Part shown: piece by piece, positions 1 to 6,394 of the stretch
How positions within the stretch are numbered: the stretch's first letter is position 1
How the letters are laid out: every line of letters starts with the position of its first letter
Assembly (NCBI GenBank): GCA_900772235.1
Contig: CAAGQX010000002.1
Span: forward strand, 1 to 10,595
DNA from: Clostridia bacterium
GTDB taxonomy: Bacteria; Bacillota; Clostridia; TANB77; CAG-508
Length of the DNA: 10,595 nucleotides
Reading direction: 5' to 3'
Notes under the pieces: generated by a model
The model's database searches: none
What the model was told of the DNA's origin: nothing
Seen by the model: the letters and a program-made list of their open reading frames with translations, nothing else
Translations under genes and position numbers: made by a program

Positions 1-23
1 AATATTTATCAATGGTTTACAAA

Positions 24-50
24 CGGGCGGGTTTGGAACCCGCCCCTACA
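24..50 (-). repeat. GC-rich intergenic palindrome, core type B
   Basis: A perfect 9-bp stem, GGGCGGGTT at 25-33 and AACCCGCCC at 37-45, closes a TGG loop and is followed by CCCTACA. It is strikingly GC-rich for this AT-rich region. Related copies lie at 77-100, 1110-1126, 3910-3936, 7768-7790, 10285-10310, 10346-10370 and 10411-10436, all between genes. The ending (…CCCTACA) is the reverse complement of the TGTAGGG start seen in the right-hand copies, hence the minus orientation. It is probably a short dispersed REP/MITE-like element. It has no coding capacity. Confidence 0.8.
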
Positions 51-76
51 AATTCAATAATGTGTTTTTGCATTTT

Positions 77-100
77 CGGGCGATTAAAATCGCCCCTACA
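77..100 (-). repeat. GC-rich intergenic palindrome, core type A
   Basis: The arms GGGCGATT (78-85) and AATCGCCC (88-95) pair around a 2-base centre and are followed by CCTACA. Apart from the central two bases (AA here, TT there, as expected for the opposite strand) it is the reverse complement of the copies at 10285-10310 and 10411-10436. It sits 27 bp from the type B copy at 24-50, so two variants of one family stand side by side upstream of the membrane-protein gene. Confidence 0.8.
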
Positions 101-144
101 TTCCAAATTTGCATATAAATGCTCACACAAATTACAATTTCTTA

Positions 145-173
145 TTGTTTTGCCACCGCAAGTTTGCTATAAT
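145..173 (+). promoter_or_regulatory. Sigma-A type promoter with extended -10, for the YihY-family gene
   Basis: TTGTTT at 145-150 (-35), a 17-bp spacer, and TATAAT at 168-173 (-10). TGC precedes the -10 box directly, giving the extended TGnTATAAT form, which compensates for the imperfect -35. Transcription would start near 180, about 25 bases before the ATG. Confidence 0.7.
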
Positions 174-205
174 AAATAAGTATTTTACAAAAAAAGGAGC
201 TAAAT

Positions 206-1033
206 ATGAAAGCAATTACAAAAGTAAATAATTTTCTAAAAAAATTAGAAAAACACCATGTAAATGAATATGCTGTGCAATGCGCATACTACGTAATTCT
301 TGCATTTATTCCATTTCTAATATTATTGTTCTCGCTAATACAATATACGAGCATAGCAAAAGAAGCAATATATTTTTTAGCAGAAGATATAATTCCTGGA
401 AATATTAGCGATTTTGTAGAAGGGGTAATAAAAGAAGCTTCCTTTAAATCTATTGGAACATTATCGTTATCAATTGTATTTACATTGTGGTCTGCAGGAA
501 AGGGATTTTTTGCACTATGTAAGGGATTTCATTATATATATGAAACACCTAAAGAATATAATTATTGGTATTTAAAATTAAAATCAATTATATGTATAAT
601 TATATTTATTCTTATGACAGTTGTAGCTTTATTTTTAATAGCTTTTGGTAACACTATAGTAACATTTATACATAGTAAATATACTAAGTTAAGTACAACA
701 ATAAATATTATTTTAAATTGGAGAATAATATGGCAATGCCTAATATTATTTTTAATTTTCTGGCTTATGTATAAATATGTACCAAACCATAAAGTTAAAT
801 TTAAAAGCCAAATTCCAGGTGCAGTTTTTGCAGCAGTTGGATGGTATGCGCTTTCATATGTTTTTTCAATGTATTTAAAAATATTTAAAAACTTTTCTAT
901 TATATATGGAAGTTTAACTTCTATAATTTTGCTTATGATATGGGTGTATTGGTGTATGTATGCGGTTTTACTAGGTGCGGAAATAAATTCTTGGATGGAA
1001 AAAAATAAAAAAAATATTAAAAGTAAAAACTAA
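206..1033 (+). CDS. YihY/virulence factor BrkB family integral membrane protein
   Basis: A 275-residue polytopic membrane protein of the YihY/BrkB family (formerly annotated as 'ribonuclease BN', a misassignment). The molecular function of the family is not established. Six hydrophobic segments are visible near residues 26-47, 84-105, 126-148, 172-191, 203-222 and 236-260. Family landmarks are YKYVPN (189-194), the following PGA in the loop entering TM5 (204-206), YGSL (234-237) and the terminal GAEIN (257-261). A lysine-rich tail follows, probably cytoplasmic. The length fits the family core. The start is supported by AGGAG at 195-199, six bases before the ATG. It has its own promoter upstream and a strong terminator directly downstream, so it is monocistronic. 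The family assignment is firm; the role is open. Confidence 0.93.
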   Translation: MKAITKVNNFLKKLEKHHVNEYAVQCAYYVILAFIPFLILLFSLIQYTSIAKEAIYFLAEDIIPGNISDFVEGVIKEASFKSIGTLSLSIVFTLWSAGKGFFALCKGFHYIYETPKEYNYWYLKLKSIICIIIFILMTVVALFLIAFGNTIVTFIHSKYTKLSTTINIILNWRIIWQCLILFLIFWLMYKYVPNHKVKFKSQIPGAVFAAVGWYALSYVFSMYLKIFKNFSIIYGSLTSIILLMIWVYWCMYAVLLGAEINSWMEKNKKNIKSKN

Positions 1034-1038
1034 AATAA

Positions 1039-1082
1039 GACTGTGCAATTCAAAGTATTTTGAAACTGCACAGTTTTTTTTT
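1039..1082 (+). terminator. Rho-independent terminator of the YihY-family gene
   Basis: The outer stem ACTGTGCA (1040-1047) pairs with TGCACAGT. After a small bulge, an inner stem TTCAAA/TTTGAA closes a GTAT loop. A run of about ten T follows from 1073. It lies only a few bases after the stop codon and separates this gene from the clpB promoter. Confidence 0.93.
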
Positions 1083-1109
1083 ATATAAAGCAAACATTAA
1101 AGCCTAGAA

Positions 1110-1126
1110 GGGTTCTAAACTCGTCC
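1110..1126 (-). repeat. Decayed copy of the intergenic palindrome (type B)
   Basis: This 17-base stretch matches 14 of 17 bases of the corresponding part of the copy at 3910-3936. The differences are confined to three adjacent bases at the loop. The left outer arm is gone, so it no longer forms the full hairpin. I read it as a degenerate relic of the family. Confidence 0.5.
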
Positions 1127-1170
1127 AGAAATTTTAAATATAGAAAACTGAACAAATTTTTTTTAAAATA

Positions 1171-1199
1171 TTGACAAAAATATATAAAGGAGGTATAAT
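1171..1199 (+). promoter_or_regulatory. Sigma-A promoter of clpB
   Basis: A consensus promoter: TTGACA at 1171-1176, a 17-bp spacer, TATAAT at 1194-1199. Transcription should start around 1205-1207, inside the CIRCE operator that begins two bases after the -10 box. A perfect promoter held down by an overlapping operator is the usual design of HrcA-controlled heat-shock genes. Confidence 0.93.
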
Positions 1200-1200
1200 T

Positions 1201-1227
1201 TTAGCAGTCAACAATTAAGAGTGCTAG
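1201..1227 (+). promoter_or_regulatory. CIRCE operator (HrcA binding site) of clpB
   Basis: TTAGCAGTC (1201-1209), nine spacer bases, GAGTGCTAG (1219-1227). The CIRCE consensus is TTAGCACTC-N9-GAGTGCTAA. Each arm has one mismatch and the 27-bp geometry is exact. The site covers the expected transcription start, so HrcA would block initiation until heat or misfolded protein inactivates it. hrcA itself is not in the window. Confidence 0.9.
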
Positions 1228-1253
1228 AATTGAAAAATAAGAGGTGATAAAAT

Positions 1254-3848
1254 ATGAATATTGAAAAATTTACACAAAAATCACTTGAAGCCATACAAAA
1301 TGGTGTAGAAATTACTAAAAAAGAACTAAATCCTGAAATGGGGCAAGAACATTTATTAATTGCATTAATGACTGAGGAAAATAGTTTAATTAGAGAATTA
1401 ATGGTAAAAATGAATGTAGGAAATAACTTTACAGAAGAATTATGGCAATTAGTTAGAAACAAACCTAAAATACAGGGAAATAGTAATGTTTATATTTCAC
1501 CTGAAGCAGAAAATGCCTTAAGTGAGGCAGAGAATATTGCTACAAAGATGAAAGATGAATATATTTCTGTTGAACATATAATGTTAGGAATTATAGAAAA
1601 GCCATCAAGTGATATACAAAATTTATTAAGACAATTTGACATAACAAAAAATAAATTTTTAAAAGTTTTATCAGAAGTAAGGGGGAATGCTAGAGTGTCA
1701 AACGATAATCCAGAATCAACATATAATGTATTAGAAAAATACGGTAAAGATTTAGTAAAACTTGCAAAAGAGCAAAAAATTGATCCAGTTATTGGTAGAG
1801 ATGATGAAATAAGAAATGTTATAAGAATTCTATCAAGAAAAACAAAAAACAATCCAGTACTTATTGGTGAAGCAGGTGTAGGAAAAACTGCAATAGTTGA
1901 AGGATTAGCTTTAAGAATATTAAGAGGAGATGTGCCAGAAGGCTTAAAAAATTGTACAATATTTTCACTAGATATGGGGTCTTTGATTGCAGGAGCAAAA
2001 TATAGAGGAGAATTTGAGGAAAGATTAAAGGCAGTATTGCAAGAAGTAAGAAAGAGTGAAGGAAGGATAATACTTTTCATAGATGAATTGCATACAATAG
2101 TTGGAGCAGGAAAAACAGATGGTGCAATGGATGCAGGTAACCTTTTAAAACCAATGCTTGCAAGAGGTGAATTACATTGTATTGGTGCAACAACTTTGGA
2201 TGAATATAGAGAATATATTGAAAAAGATCCAGCCCTAGAAAGAAGATTTCAACACGTATTAGTAGATGAACCAACAGTAGAAGATACAATTGCAATTTTA
2301 AGAGGTCTAAAAGAAAGATATGAAGTATTTCACGGAGTAAAAATTGCGGATAATGCATTAATTGCAGCAGCTACATTATCTCATAGATATATTACAGATA
2401 GGTTTTTACCAGATAAAGCAATAGATTTAATAGATGAAGCTTGTGCATTAATTAAAACAGAAATGGAATCTATGCCAACAGAGTTAGACGAAATATCTAG
2501 AAAAATAATGCAACACGAAATTGAAGAAGTTTCGCTAAAAAAGGAAACAGACGAATTTTCAAAACAACATTTAGCCGAAATACAAAAAGAAATTGCAGAT
2601 ATGAAAGCAGAATTTAATGAAATGAAAGCAAAATGGGAAAATGAAAAAGCCAACATCAATAAAGTGCAAAAAATAAGAGAGCAAATAGAACAATTAAATA
2701 GCCAAATGGAACAGGCCGAAAGAAATTACGAATTAGATAAAGCAGCAGAAATAAAATATGGCAAATTACCAGAATTGCAAAAACAACTAAAAAAAGAAGA
2801 AGAACTTGCAGATGAAAATAGTACAGCCAATAAGTTATTAAGAAATAAAGTAACAGAAGATGAAATTAGCAAAATTGTATCAAGATGGACAGGAATACCT
2901 GTATCTAAACTTATGGAAAGTGAAAGAGAAAAAATATTGCATTTAGACGAAGTTTTGCATAAAAGAGTAGTAGGACAAGATGAAGCAGTTTCAAAAGTTA
3001 CAGAGGCAATAATTAGGTCCAGAGCAGGAATTCAAGACGATAAAAGACCAATAGGTTCTTTCCTATTTCTAGGACCAACAGGTGTTGGTAAAACAGAACT
3101 TGCAAAAGCTCTAGCAGAAAGCTTATTTGATGATGAGAAAAATATGGTAAGAATAGATATGACAGAATATATGGAAAAATTCTCAGTATCAAGATTAGTA
3201 GGAGCTCCTCCAGGATATGTAGGATATGAAGAAGGAGGTCAACTTACAGAAGCAGTTAGAAGAAAACCATATTCAGTAGTTCTTTTTGACGAAATAGAAA
3301 AAGCACATCCAGATGTATTTAACATTTTATTACAAGTATTAGACGATGGAAGAATTACAGATTCACTAGGAAGAACGGTTGACTTTAGAAACACAATAAT
3401 AATATTAACTTCAAACTTAGGTTCAGAATTTATACTAGATGGTATAAACGATAAAGGAGAAATTAGTAAAGAAGCGAAAGAACAAGTGGATATGTTATTA
3501 AAGAAAAGCTTTAGACCAGAATTTTTAAACAGACTAGATGAAATTGTATTCTATAAACCATTAGAAAAAACTCAAATTTCTAAAATATTAGATTTGTTAA
3601 TAGCAGATTTGGAAAAGAGAATAGAAGATAAACATTTAACATTAGAATTAACTAAAAATGCTAAAAATTACATTATAGAAAATGGATATAATCCAATGTA
3701 TGGTGCAAGACCATTAAAAAGATTTATGCAATCAACATTAGAAACATTTTTAGCTAAGAAAATTTTGGAAGGAGAAGTTCATCCAAACGATAATATTGTA
3801 ATAGATTATAAAGACAATAACTTTAAAATAGAAAAGGCAAAGAAATAA
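1254..3848 (+). CDS. clpB: ATP-dependent chaperone ClpB (Hsp100 disaggregase)
   Basis: An 864-residue cytosolic hexameric AAA+ disaggregase that, with DnaK, pulls polypeptides out of aggregates. Domains in order: Clp N-domain with two repeats (about 1-145); NBD1 with Walker A GEAGVGKT (205-212), pore loop AKYRGEFE around Y250, Walker B ending IDE (276-278) and arginine pair R330-R331; a long coiled-coil M-domain (about 410-525); NBD2 with Walker A GPTGVGKT (607-614), pore loop GYVG (654-657), Walker B VVLFDE (675-680) and sensor 2 GAR (817-819). The full-length M-domain separates it from ClpC and ClpE. I see no IGF/IGL-type ClpP-docking loop, so it should refold rather than degrade. Length is normal and every ATPase motif is intact. 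The start follows AGGTGAT at 1242-1248. A consensus promoter and CIRCE operator lie directly upstream; hsp20 converges from the other side. Confidence 0.98.
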   Translation: MNIEKFTQKSLEAIQNGVEITKKELNPEMGQEHLLIALMTEENSLIRELMVKMNVGNNFTEELWQLVRNKPKIQGNSNVYISPEAENALSEAENIATKMKDEYISVEHIMLGIIEKPSSDIQNLLRQFDITKNKFLKVLSEVRGNARVSNDNPESTYNVLEKYGKDLVKLAKEQKIDPVIGRDDEIRNVIRILSRKTKNNPVLIGEAGVGKTAIVEGLALRILRGDVPEGLKNCTIFSLDMGSLIAGAKYRGEFEERLKAVLQEVRKSEGRIILFIDELHTIVGAGKTDGAMDAGNLLKPMLARGELHCIGATTLDEYREYIEKDPALERRFQHVLVDEPTVEDTIAILRGLKERYEVFHGVKIADNALIAAATLSHRYITDRFLPDKAIDLIDEACALIKTEMESMPTELDEISRKIMQHEIEEVSLKKETDEFSKQHLAEIQKEIADMKAEFNEMKAKWENEKANINKVQKIREQIEQLNSQMEQAERNYELDKAAEIKYGKLPELQKQLKKEEELADENSTANKLLRNKVTEDEISKIVSRWTGIPVSKLMESEREKILHLDEVLHKRVVGQDEAVSKVTEAIIRSRAGIQDDKRPIGSFLFLGPTGVGKTELAKALAESLFDDEKNMVRIDMTEYMEKFSVSRLVGAPPGYVGYEEGGQLTEAVRRKPYSVVLFDEIEKAHPDVFNILLQVLDDGRITDSLGRTVDFRNTIIILTSNLGSEFILDGINDKGEISKEAKEQVDMLLKKSFRPEFLNRLDEIVFYKPLEKTQISKILDLLIADLEKRIEDKHLTLELTKNAKNYIIENGYNPMYGARPLKRFMQSTLETFLAKKILEGEVHPNDNIVIDYKDNNFKIEKAKK

Positions 3849-3909
3849 TATATATAACTCCGACGAGATTGGGCGGACTGCTGTAGCATATAATAAATGA
3901 GTTTCCTCG

Positions 3910-3936
3910 CGGACGGGTTTGGAACTCGTCCATACA
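3910..3936 (-). repeat. GC-rich intergenic palindrome, type B variant
   Basis: GGACGGGTT (3911-3919) pairs with AACTCGTCC (3923-3931) around a TGG loop, with one G·T pair, followed by ATACA. Against the copy at 24-50 the outer GGGC…GCCC has become GGAC…GTCC. Both arms changed together, so the hairpin is preserved. It lies between clpB and the shared terminator. Confidence 0.72.
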
Positions 3937-3943
3937 AAAAATT

Positions 3944-3991
3944 AAAAAAATACTAGTTGAACTTTTGCTAAAGTTCAACTAGTATTTTTTT
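3944..3991. terminator. Bidirectional terminator shared by convergent clpB and hsp20
   Basis: A perfect inverted repeat centred between 3967 and 3968. An A7 tract, then TACTAGTTGAACTTT, pairs with AAAGTTCAACTAGTA, then T7, around a TGCT loop. That gives 22 paired positions including the A/T tracts. Because A7 on one side mirrors T7 on the other, the same element can stop transcripts arriving from clpB (+) and hsp20 (-). Confidence 0.93.
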
Positions 3992-4004
3992 AATAATAAA
4001 CTTT

Positions 4005-4427
4005 TTAATCACCAATTGGAATATATTTTTTCTCATTTTCTAGTTTCTTTGACTCTTCTTTAGGAAAAGCTATTTGCAAAGTTCCATTTTTAAAGTTTGC
4101 TCTAATATTCTCTTCTTTTAAGTTTTCTCCTACATAATAACTTCTAGAACATTCTCCAACAAATCTTTCTTTATGAAGGAATTTATCATTTTTACCTTTT
4201 TCTTCTGTCTCTTCTGTTTTAGAAGCAGAAACTGTTAAATAACCTTCATTTAAATCAATTTTAATGTCGTCTTTGCTAAATCCTGGTAAATCTATATCTA
4301 ATACATATTCACCCTCTTTTTCTCTAATATCAGTTTTCATTAATTTACTTTCTTTTCTTCCGAAAAAAGGATCATTGAAAACCTCATCAAAAAGATCAAC
4401 CCCATTTCTTCTTGGCATCATCATCAT
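4005..4427 (-). CDS. Small heat-shock protein, Hsp20/alpha-crystallin family
   Basis: A 140-residue ATP-independent holdase that binds unfolding proteins and forms cytoplasmic oligomers. The short N-terminal arm (1-29) contains the FDEVFNDPFF segment. The alpha-crystallin domain runs from about 30 to 122, with DLPGFSKDDIKI (46-57) and the characteristic NGTLQI (114-119). The C-terminal tail carries an I-x-I motif (IPI, 136-138), which bridges neighbouring dimers. It resembles clostridial Hsp18. The start lies in a run of four ATG codons; I take the first, eight bases after AGGAGG (4436-4441 on the complement), but the next three are possible. Another ATG closer to the ribosome site is out of frame. 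The upstream promoter is overlapped by a CIRCE-like operator and the leader is about 88 nt. Co-regulation with clpB makes functional sense: Hsp20 holds clients that ClpB then extracts. Confidence 0.96.
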   Translation of the reverse strand: MMMMPRRNGVDLFDEVFNDPFFGRKESKLMKTDIREKEGEYVLDIDLPGFSKDDIKIDLNEGYLTVSASKTEETEEKGKNDKFLHKERFVGECSRSYYVGENLKEENIRANFKNGTLQIAFPKEESKKLENEKKYIPIGD

Positions 4428-4514
4428 AAGCCATTCCTCCTTTAAAAAATATTATGTGTTGATACCTAAATGGTAAGAACATATGTAATTATATTATGCT
4501 TAATTTTCACTTGC
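4428..4514 (-). promoter_or_regulatory. Long hsp20 5' leader, possible SD-masking RNA structure
   Basis: From the predicted start near 4514 to the ATG the leader is about 88 nt, long for this compact genome. On the minus strand UUCUUACC (4479-4472) can pair with GGAGGAA (4440-4434), the ribosome site: seven pairs with one bulged A. A competing local hairpin, UACC-AUUUA-GGUA, uses part of the same strand. This resembles the logic of RNA thermometers on hsp20 mRNAs, but it matches no named class (ROSE, fourU) that I can recognise. It is inferred from pairing only. Confidence 0.22.
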
Positions 4515-4520
4515 ATATAC

Positions 4521-4548
4521 ATTATACACCAAATTTTAGCAAAGTCAA
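4521..4548 (-). promoter_or_regulatory. Sigma-A promoter of hsp20
   Basis: Read on the complement: TTGACT (4548-4543) as -35, a 16-bp spacer, TATAAT (4526-4521) as -10. The -35 box lies wholly inside the CIRCE-like element, so repressor and RNA polymerase would compete for it. Confidence 0.85.
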
Positions 4549-4562
4549 TAGAAGAGTGCTAA
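4536..4562 (-). promoter_or_regulatory. CIRCE-like operator (HrcA site) of hsp20
   Basis: Read on the plus strand: TTAGCAAAG, nine spacer bases, GAGTGCTAA. The right arm is a perfect CIRCE arm; the left has three mismatches, all at its inner end. The 9-9-9 geometry is exact and it overlaps the -35 box of hsp20. Together with the clpB CIRCE this supports HrcA control, but with one weak arm affinity may be lower. Confidence 0.78.
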
Positions 4563-4632
4563 AAAAGTTAAAATTTTTTTATTTTATGAATAAATAAAAC
4601 TTCTAAAGGTATGATAAAGATACAAATTGCTA

Positions 4633-4664
4633 TTTACTTTTTTAGAAAAAAAGTGTATTATAAT
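4633..4664 (+). promoter_or_regulatory. Probable promoter of the DUF1015 gene
   Basis: A clear TATAAT -10 box stands at 4659-4664, about 38 bases before the ATG. No good -35 lies at 17 bp; TTTACT at 4633-4638 is the closest but with a 20-bp spacer. An inverted repeat, ACTTTTTT-AGA-AAAAAAGT (4636-4654), fills the spacer and could be an operator or just A/T-tract symmetry. Confidence 0.5.
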
Positions 4665-4702
4665 AGAGTCGATGGACAAATAAATTTTAGGAGGAAAAAC
4701 AT

Positions 4703-5962
4703 ATGAGTATACCATTAAAAAAAGCAAATATTTTATTACCAAAAGATGCAGATATGGAAAAATGGGCAGTTATAGCGTGTGATCAATATACATCAGAGCC
4801 AGAGTACTGGAAAAAGGTAGAAGAAATAGTAGGAGATGCACCATCTACACTAAAAATTACACTACCAGAAATTTATTTAGAGGGAAAAGATGTAGACCAG
4901 AGAATTGCAAACATCAATGCCGAAATGGATAGATTAGAAAATGAAGGATTTTTCAAGGTATTAGAAGATTCTTTAATATATATGGAAAGAACACAAGCAA
5001 ATGGAAAAGTTAGAAAAGGACTTATAGGAATGGTAGATTTAGAGGACTATTCTTATGAAAAGGGTTCGCAAACATTAATTAGAGCAACAGAGGGAACAGT
5101 TTTAGAAAGAATACCACCAAGAGTAAAAGTAAGAGAAAATGCTTCATTAGAATTACCACATATAATGCTTTTAATAGATGACGAGAAAAAAGAAATTATA
5201 GAAGGATTAACAAGTAAAGTTGCAGAAGATGATGTTGTTTACGATTTCGATTTAATGCAAAATGGAGGACATATAAAAGGATATAAAGTTCCAGATAATT
5301 TAGTAAATGATATATTTGGAGGATTAGAAAACTTAGCTAAAAAAGAAGTATTTGAAGAAAAATATCAAGTTAAAGATAAAGGAGTTTTATTATTCTCAGT
5401 TGGTGATGGAAACCACTCATTAGCAACAGCAAAAGCTTGCTATGAAAACTTGAAAAAAGTACTTCCAAAAGAAGAGTATGAAAATCATCCAGCAAGATAT
5501 GCATTGGTTGAAATAGTTAATTTACATAGTGATGCATTAGAATTTGAACCAATTCACAGAGTTGTGTTTGGAGTAAATCCAGAACATATGATAGAAGAAC
5601 TTGGAAAATATTATGAAATATCAGAAAGCCCAGAAGGTCAAAGAATAGAATATGTATATAATGGAGTAGATAAGGTAATATATATAAAGAACCCAAAATC
5701 AAACTTAGCAGTTGGATCTCTTCAAATGTTCATAGACGAATACATTAAAGAAAACGGCGGAAAAGTAGACTATATACACGGAGATGATGTAACAAAAGAG
5801 CTAGGAAGCAAAGAAGGAAATATTGGCTTCTTATTACCAAATATGAAAAAAACAGATTTATTTAAAACAGTAATATTAGATGGAGCTCTACCAAGAAAAA
5901 CATTTTCAATGGGACATAGCTATGATAAAAGATATTACTTAGAAGCAAGAAAAATAAAATAA
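4703..5962 (+). CDS. DUF1015 family protein
   Basis: A 419-residue soluble protein of the DUF1015 family, widespread in Clostridia and without an established biochemical function as far as I know. Family signatures are VIACDQYTSEPEYW (23-36), VGDAPSTL (43-50), LPEIYLE (54-60), RATEGTV (127-133), IPPR (137-140), VGDGNHSLATAKA (233-245), EPIHR (282-286) and the ending MGHSYDKRYYLEARKI (403-418). GDGNHS resembles the phosphate-binding GDGHHR-type motif of ParB/sulfiredoxin-fold proteins, some of which are ATPases or kinases; that is my inference. From memory, relatives sit beside serA/serC in other Clostridia; no such neighbour is present here. The start follows AGGAGG (4689-4694) by eight bases. 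No signal peptide or membrane segment. It is transcribed divergently from hsp20 and leads toward the TSCPD gene 86 bp downstream. Confidence 0.93.
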   Translation: MSIPLKKANILLPKDADMEKWAVIACDQYTSEPEYWKKVEEIVGDAPSTLKITLPEIYLEGKDVDQRIANINAEMDRLENEGFFKVLEDSLIYMERTQANGKVRKGLIGMVDLEDYSYEKGSQTLIRATEGTVLERIPPRVKVRENASLELPHIMLLIDDEKKEIIEGLTSKVAEDDVVYDFDLMQNGGHIKGYKVPDNLVNDIFGGLENLAKKEVFEEKYQVKDKGVLLFSVGDGNHSLATAKACYENLKKVLPKEEYENHPARYALVEIVNLHSDALEFEPIHRVVFGVNPEHMIEELGKYYEISESPEGQRIEYVYNGVDKVIYIKNPKSNLAVGSLQMFIDEYIKENGGKVDYIHGDDVTKELGSKEGNIGFLLPNMKKTDLFKTVILDGALPRKTFSMGHSYDKRYYLEARKIK

Positions 5963-5970
5963 CATTTGTA

Positions 5971-6010
5971 AATTTTGGGCAGGTACTTAAGAGGTACCTG
6001 CTTAAAAATT
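5971..6010 (+). other. Long intergenic hairpin between the DUF1015 and TSCPD genes
   Basis: The core stem GCAGGTAC (5979-5986) pairs perfectly with GTACCTGC (5994-6001) across a 7-base loop. It extends outward through two G·U pairs and an A/T stem (AATTTT with AAAAATT, one bulged A), about 16 pairs in all. It lacks a clean T run on the 3' side, so it is not a convincing terminator. It could be a leaky attenuator or an mRNA-end stabiliser between two co-transcribed genes. I see no promoter between it and the next ATG. Confidence 0.55.
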
Positions 6011-6048
6011 AAGATTTGAGCAAACATTATTAATTAAGGAGGACTTTT

Positions 6049-6309
6049 ATGAGATATAAATATAGAACACAAGGAACATGTTCAATGCAAATTGAATTTG
6101 ATATTAATGGGGACATAATAACAAATGTAGTTTTTTATGGAGGATGCCCAGGAAATTTAGCAGCAATATCAAGAGTTGTAGAAGGAAAAACTGTAAAACA
6201 AATAGAAGATTGGTTTAAGGATATAAAATGTGGAAATAAACCAACATCTTGCTCTGCACAACTTGCAAAAGCAGTACGCCAGGCATATGAGGAAGAAAAC
6301 AAAAAATAA
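6049..6309 (+). CDS. Stand-alone TSCPD domain protein (TIGR03905-like)
   Basis: An 86-residue protein that is essentially one TSCPD domain, the small module also found at the C-terminus of some class II ribonucleotide reductases. The stand-alone (TIGR03905-type) version is common in Clostridia and uncharacterised. Four cysteines at 11, 33, 61 and 68 sit in family-typical places: GTCS, GGCPGNL, KCG and TSCSAQLA. They suggest a metal site (inference). The namesake TSCPD reads TSCSA here, so the P-D pair is replaced. The start follows AAGGAGGA (6036-6043) at a normal distance. With 86 bp and no visible promoter after the DUF1015 gene, read-through from it is the simplest source of its mRNA. A short unpromising spacer separates it from the next gene's own promoter. 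Confidence 0.9.
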   Translation: MRYKYRTQGTCSMQIEFDINGDIITNVVFYGGCPGNLAAISRVVEGKTVKQIEDWFKDIKCGNKPTSCSAQLAKAVRQAYEEENKK

Positions 6310-6339
6310 TTTTAAGCCTTGCATAAACATAGGGAACTA

Positions 6340-6368
6340 TTGACAAATTCAGGTAAAAAATATATAAT
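6340..6368 (+). promoter_or_regulatory. Sigma-A promoter of the SH3-NlpC/P60 gene
   Basis: TTGACA at 6340-6345, exactly 17 bp of spacer, TATAAT at 6363-6368: a consensus promoter. A 5-bp inverted repeat, CAGGT (6350-6354) and ACCTG (6372-6376), flanks the -10 box. It is too short to call an operator. The strength suggests high constitutive expression, as for a cell-wall enzyme. Confidence 0.88.
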
Positions 6369-6394
6369 AGCACCTGTAAAAGGAGAGACTTTTT

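Noticed and set aside
24..100. CRISPR-like repeat pair
   Set aside because: The two units have different cores, relatives are scattered singly over 10 kb, and there are no regular spacers or cas genes.
1490..2080. Long open frame on the minus strand opposite clpB (also at 1208-1462, 2077-2358 and 2381-2659)
   Set aside because: It mirrors clpB codons, has no ribosome site and encodes low-complexity Ser/Phe/Leu-rich protein. It is a shadow of a strongly coding AT-rich gene.
4264..4476. Plus-strand open frame over the hsp20 start
   Set aside because: It overlaps hsp20 antisense, lacks a ribosome site and resembles no known protein.
6350..6376. Operator CAGGT…ACCTG around the hydrolase -10 box
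   Set aside because: Only 5-bp arms over a 17-bp gap, which is expected by chance. The resemblance to the GCAGGTAC hairpin at 5979 is probably coincidental.
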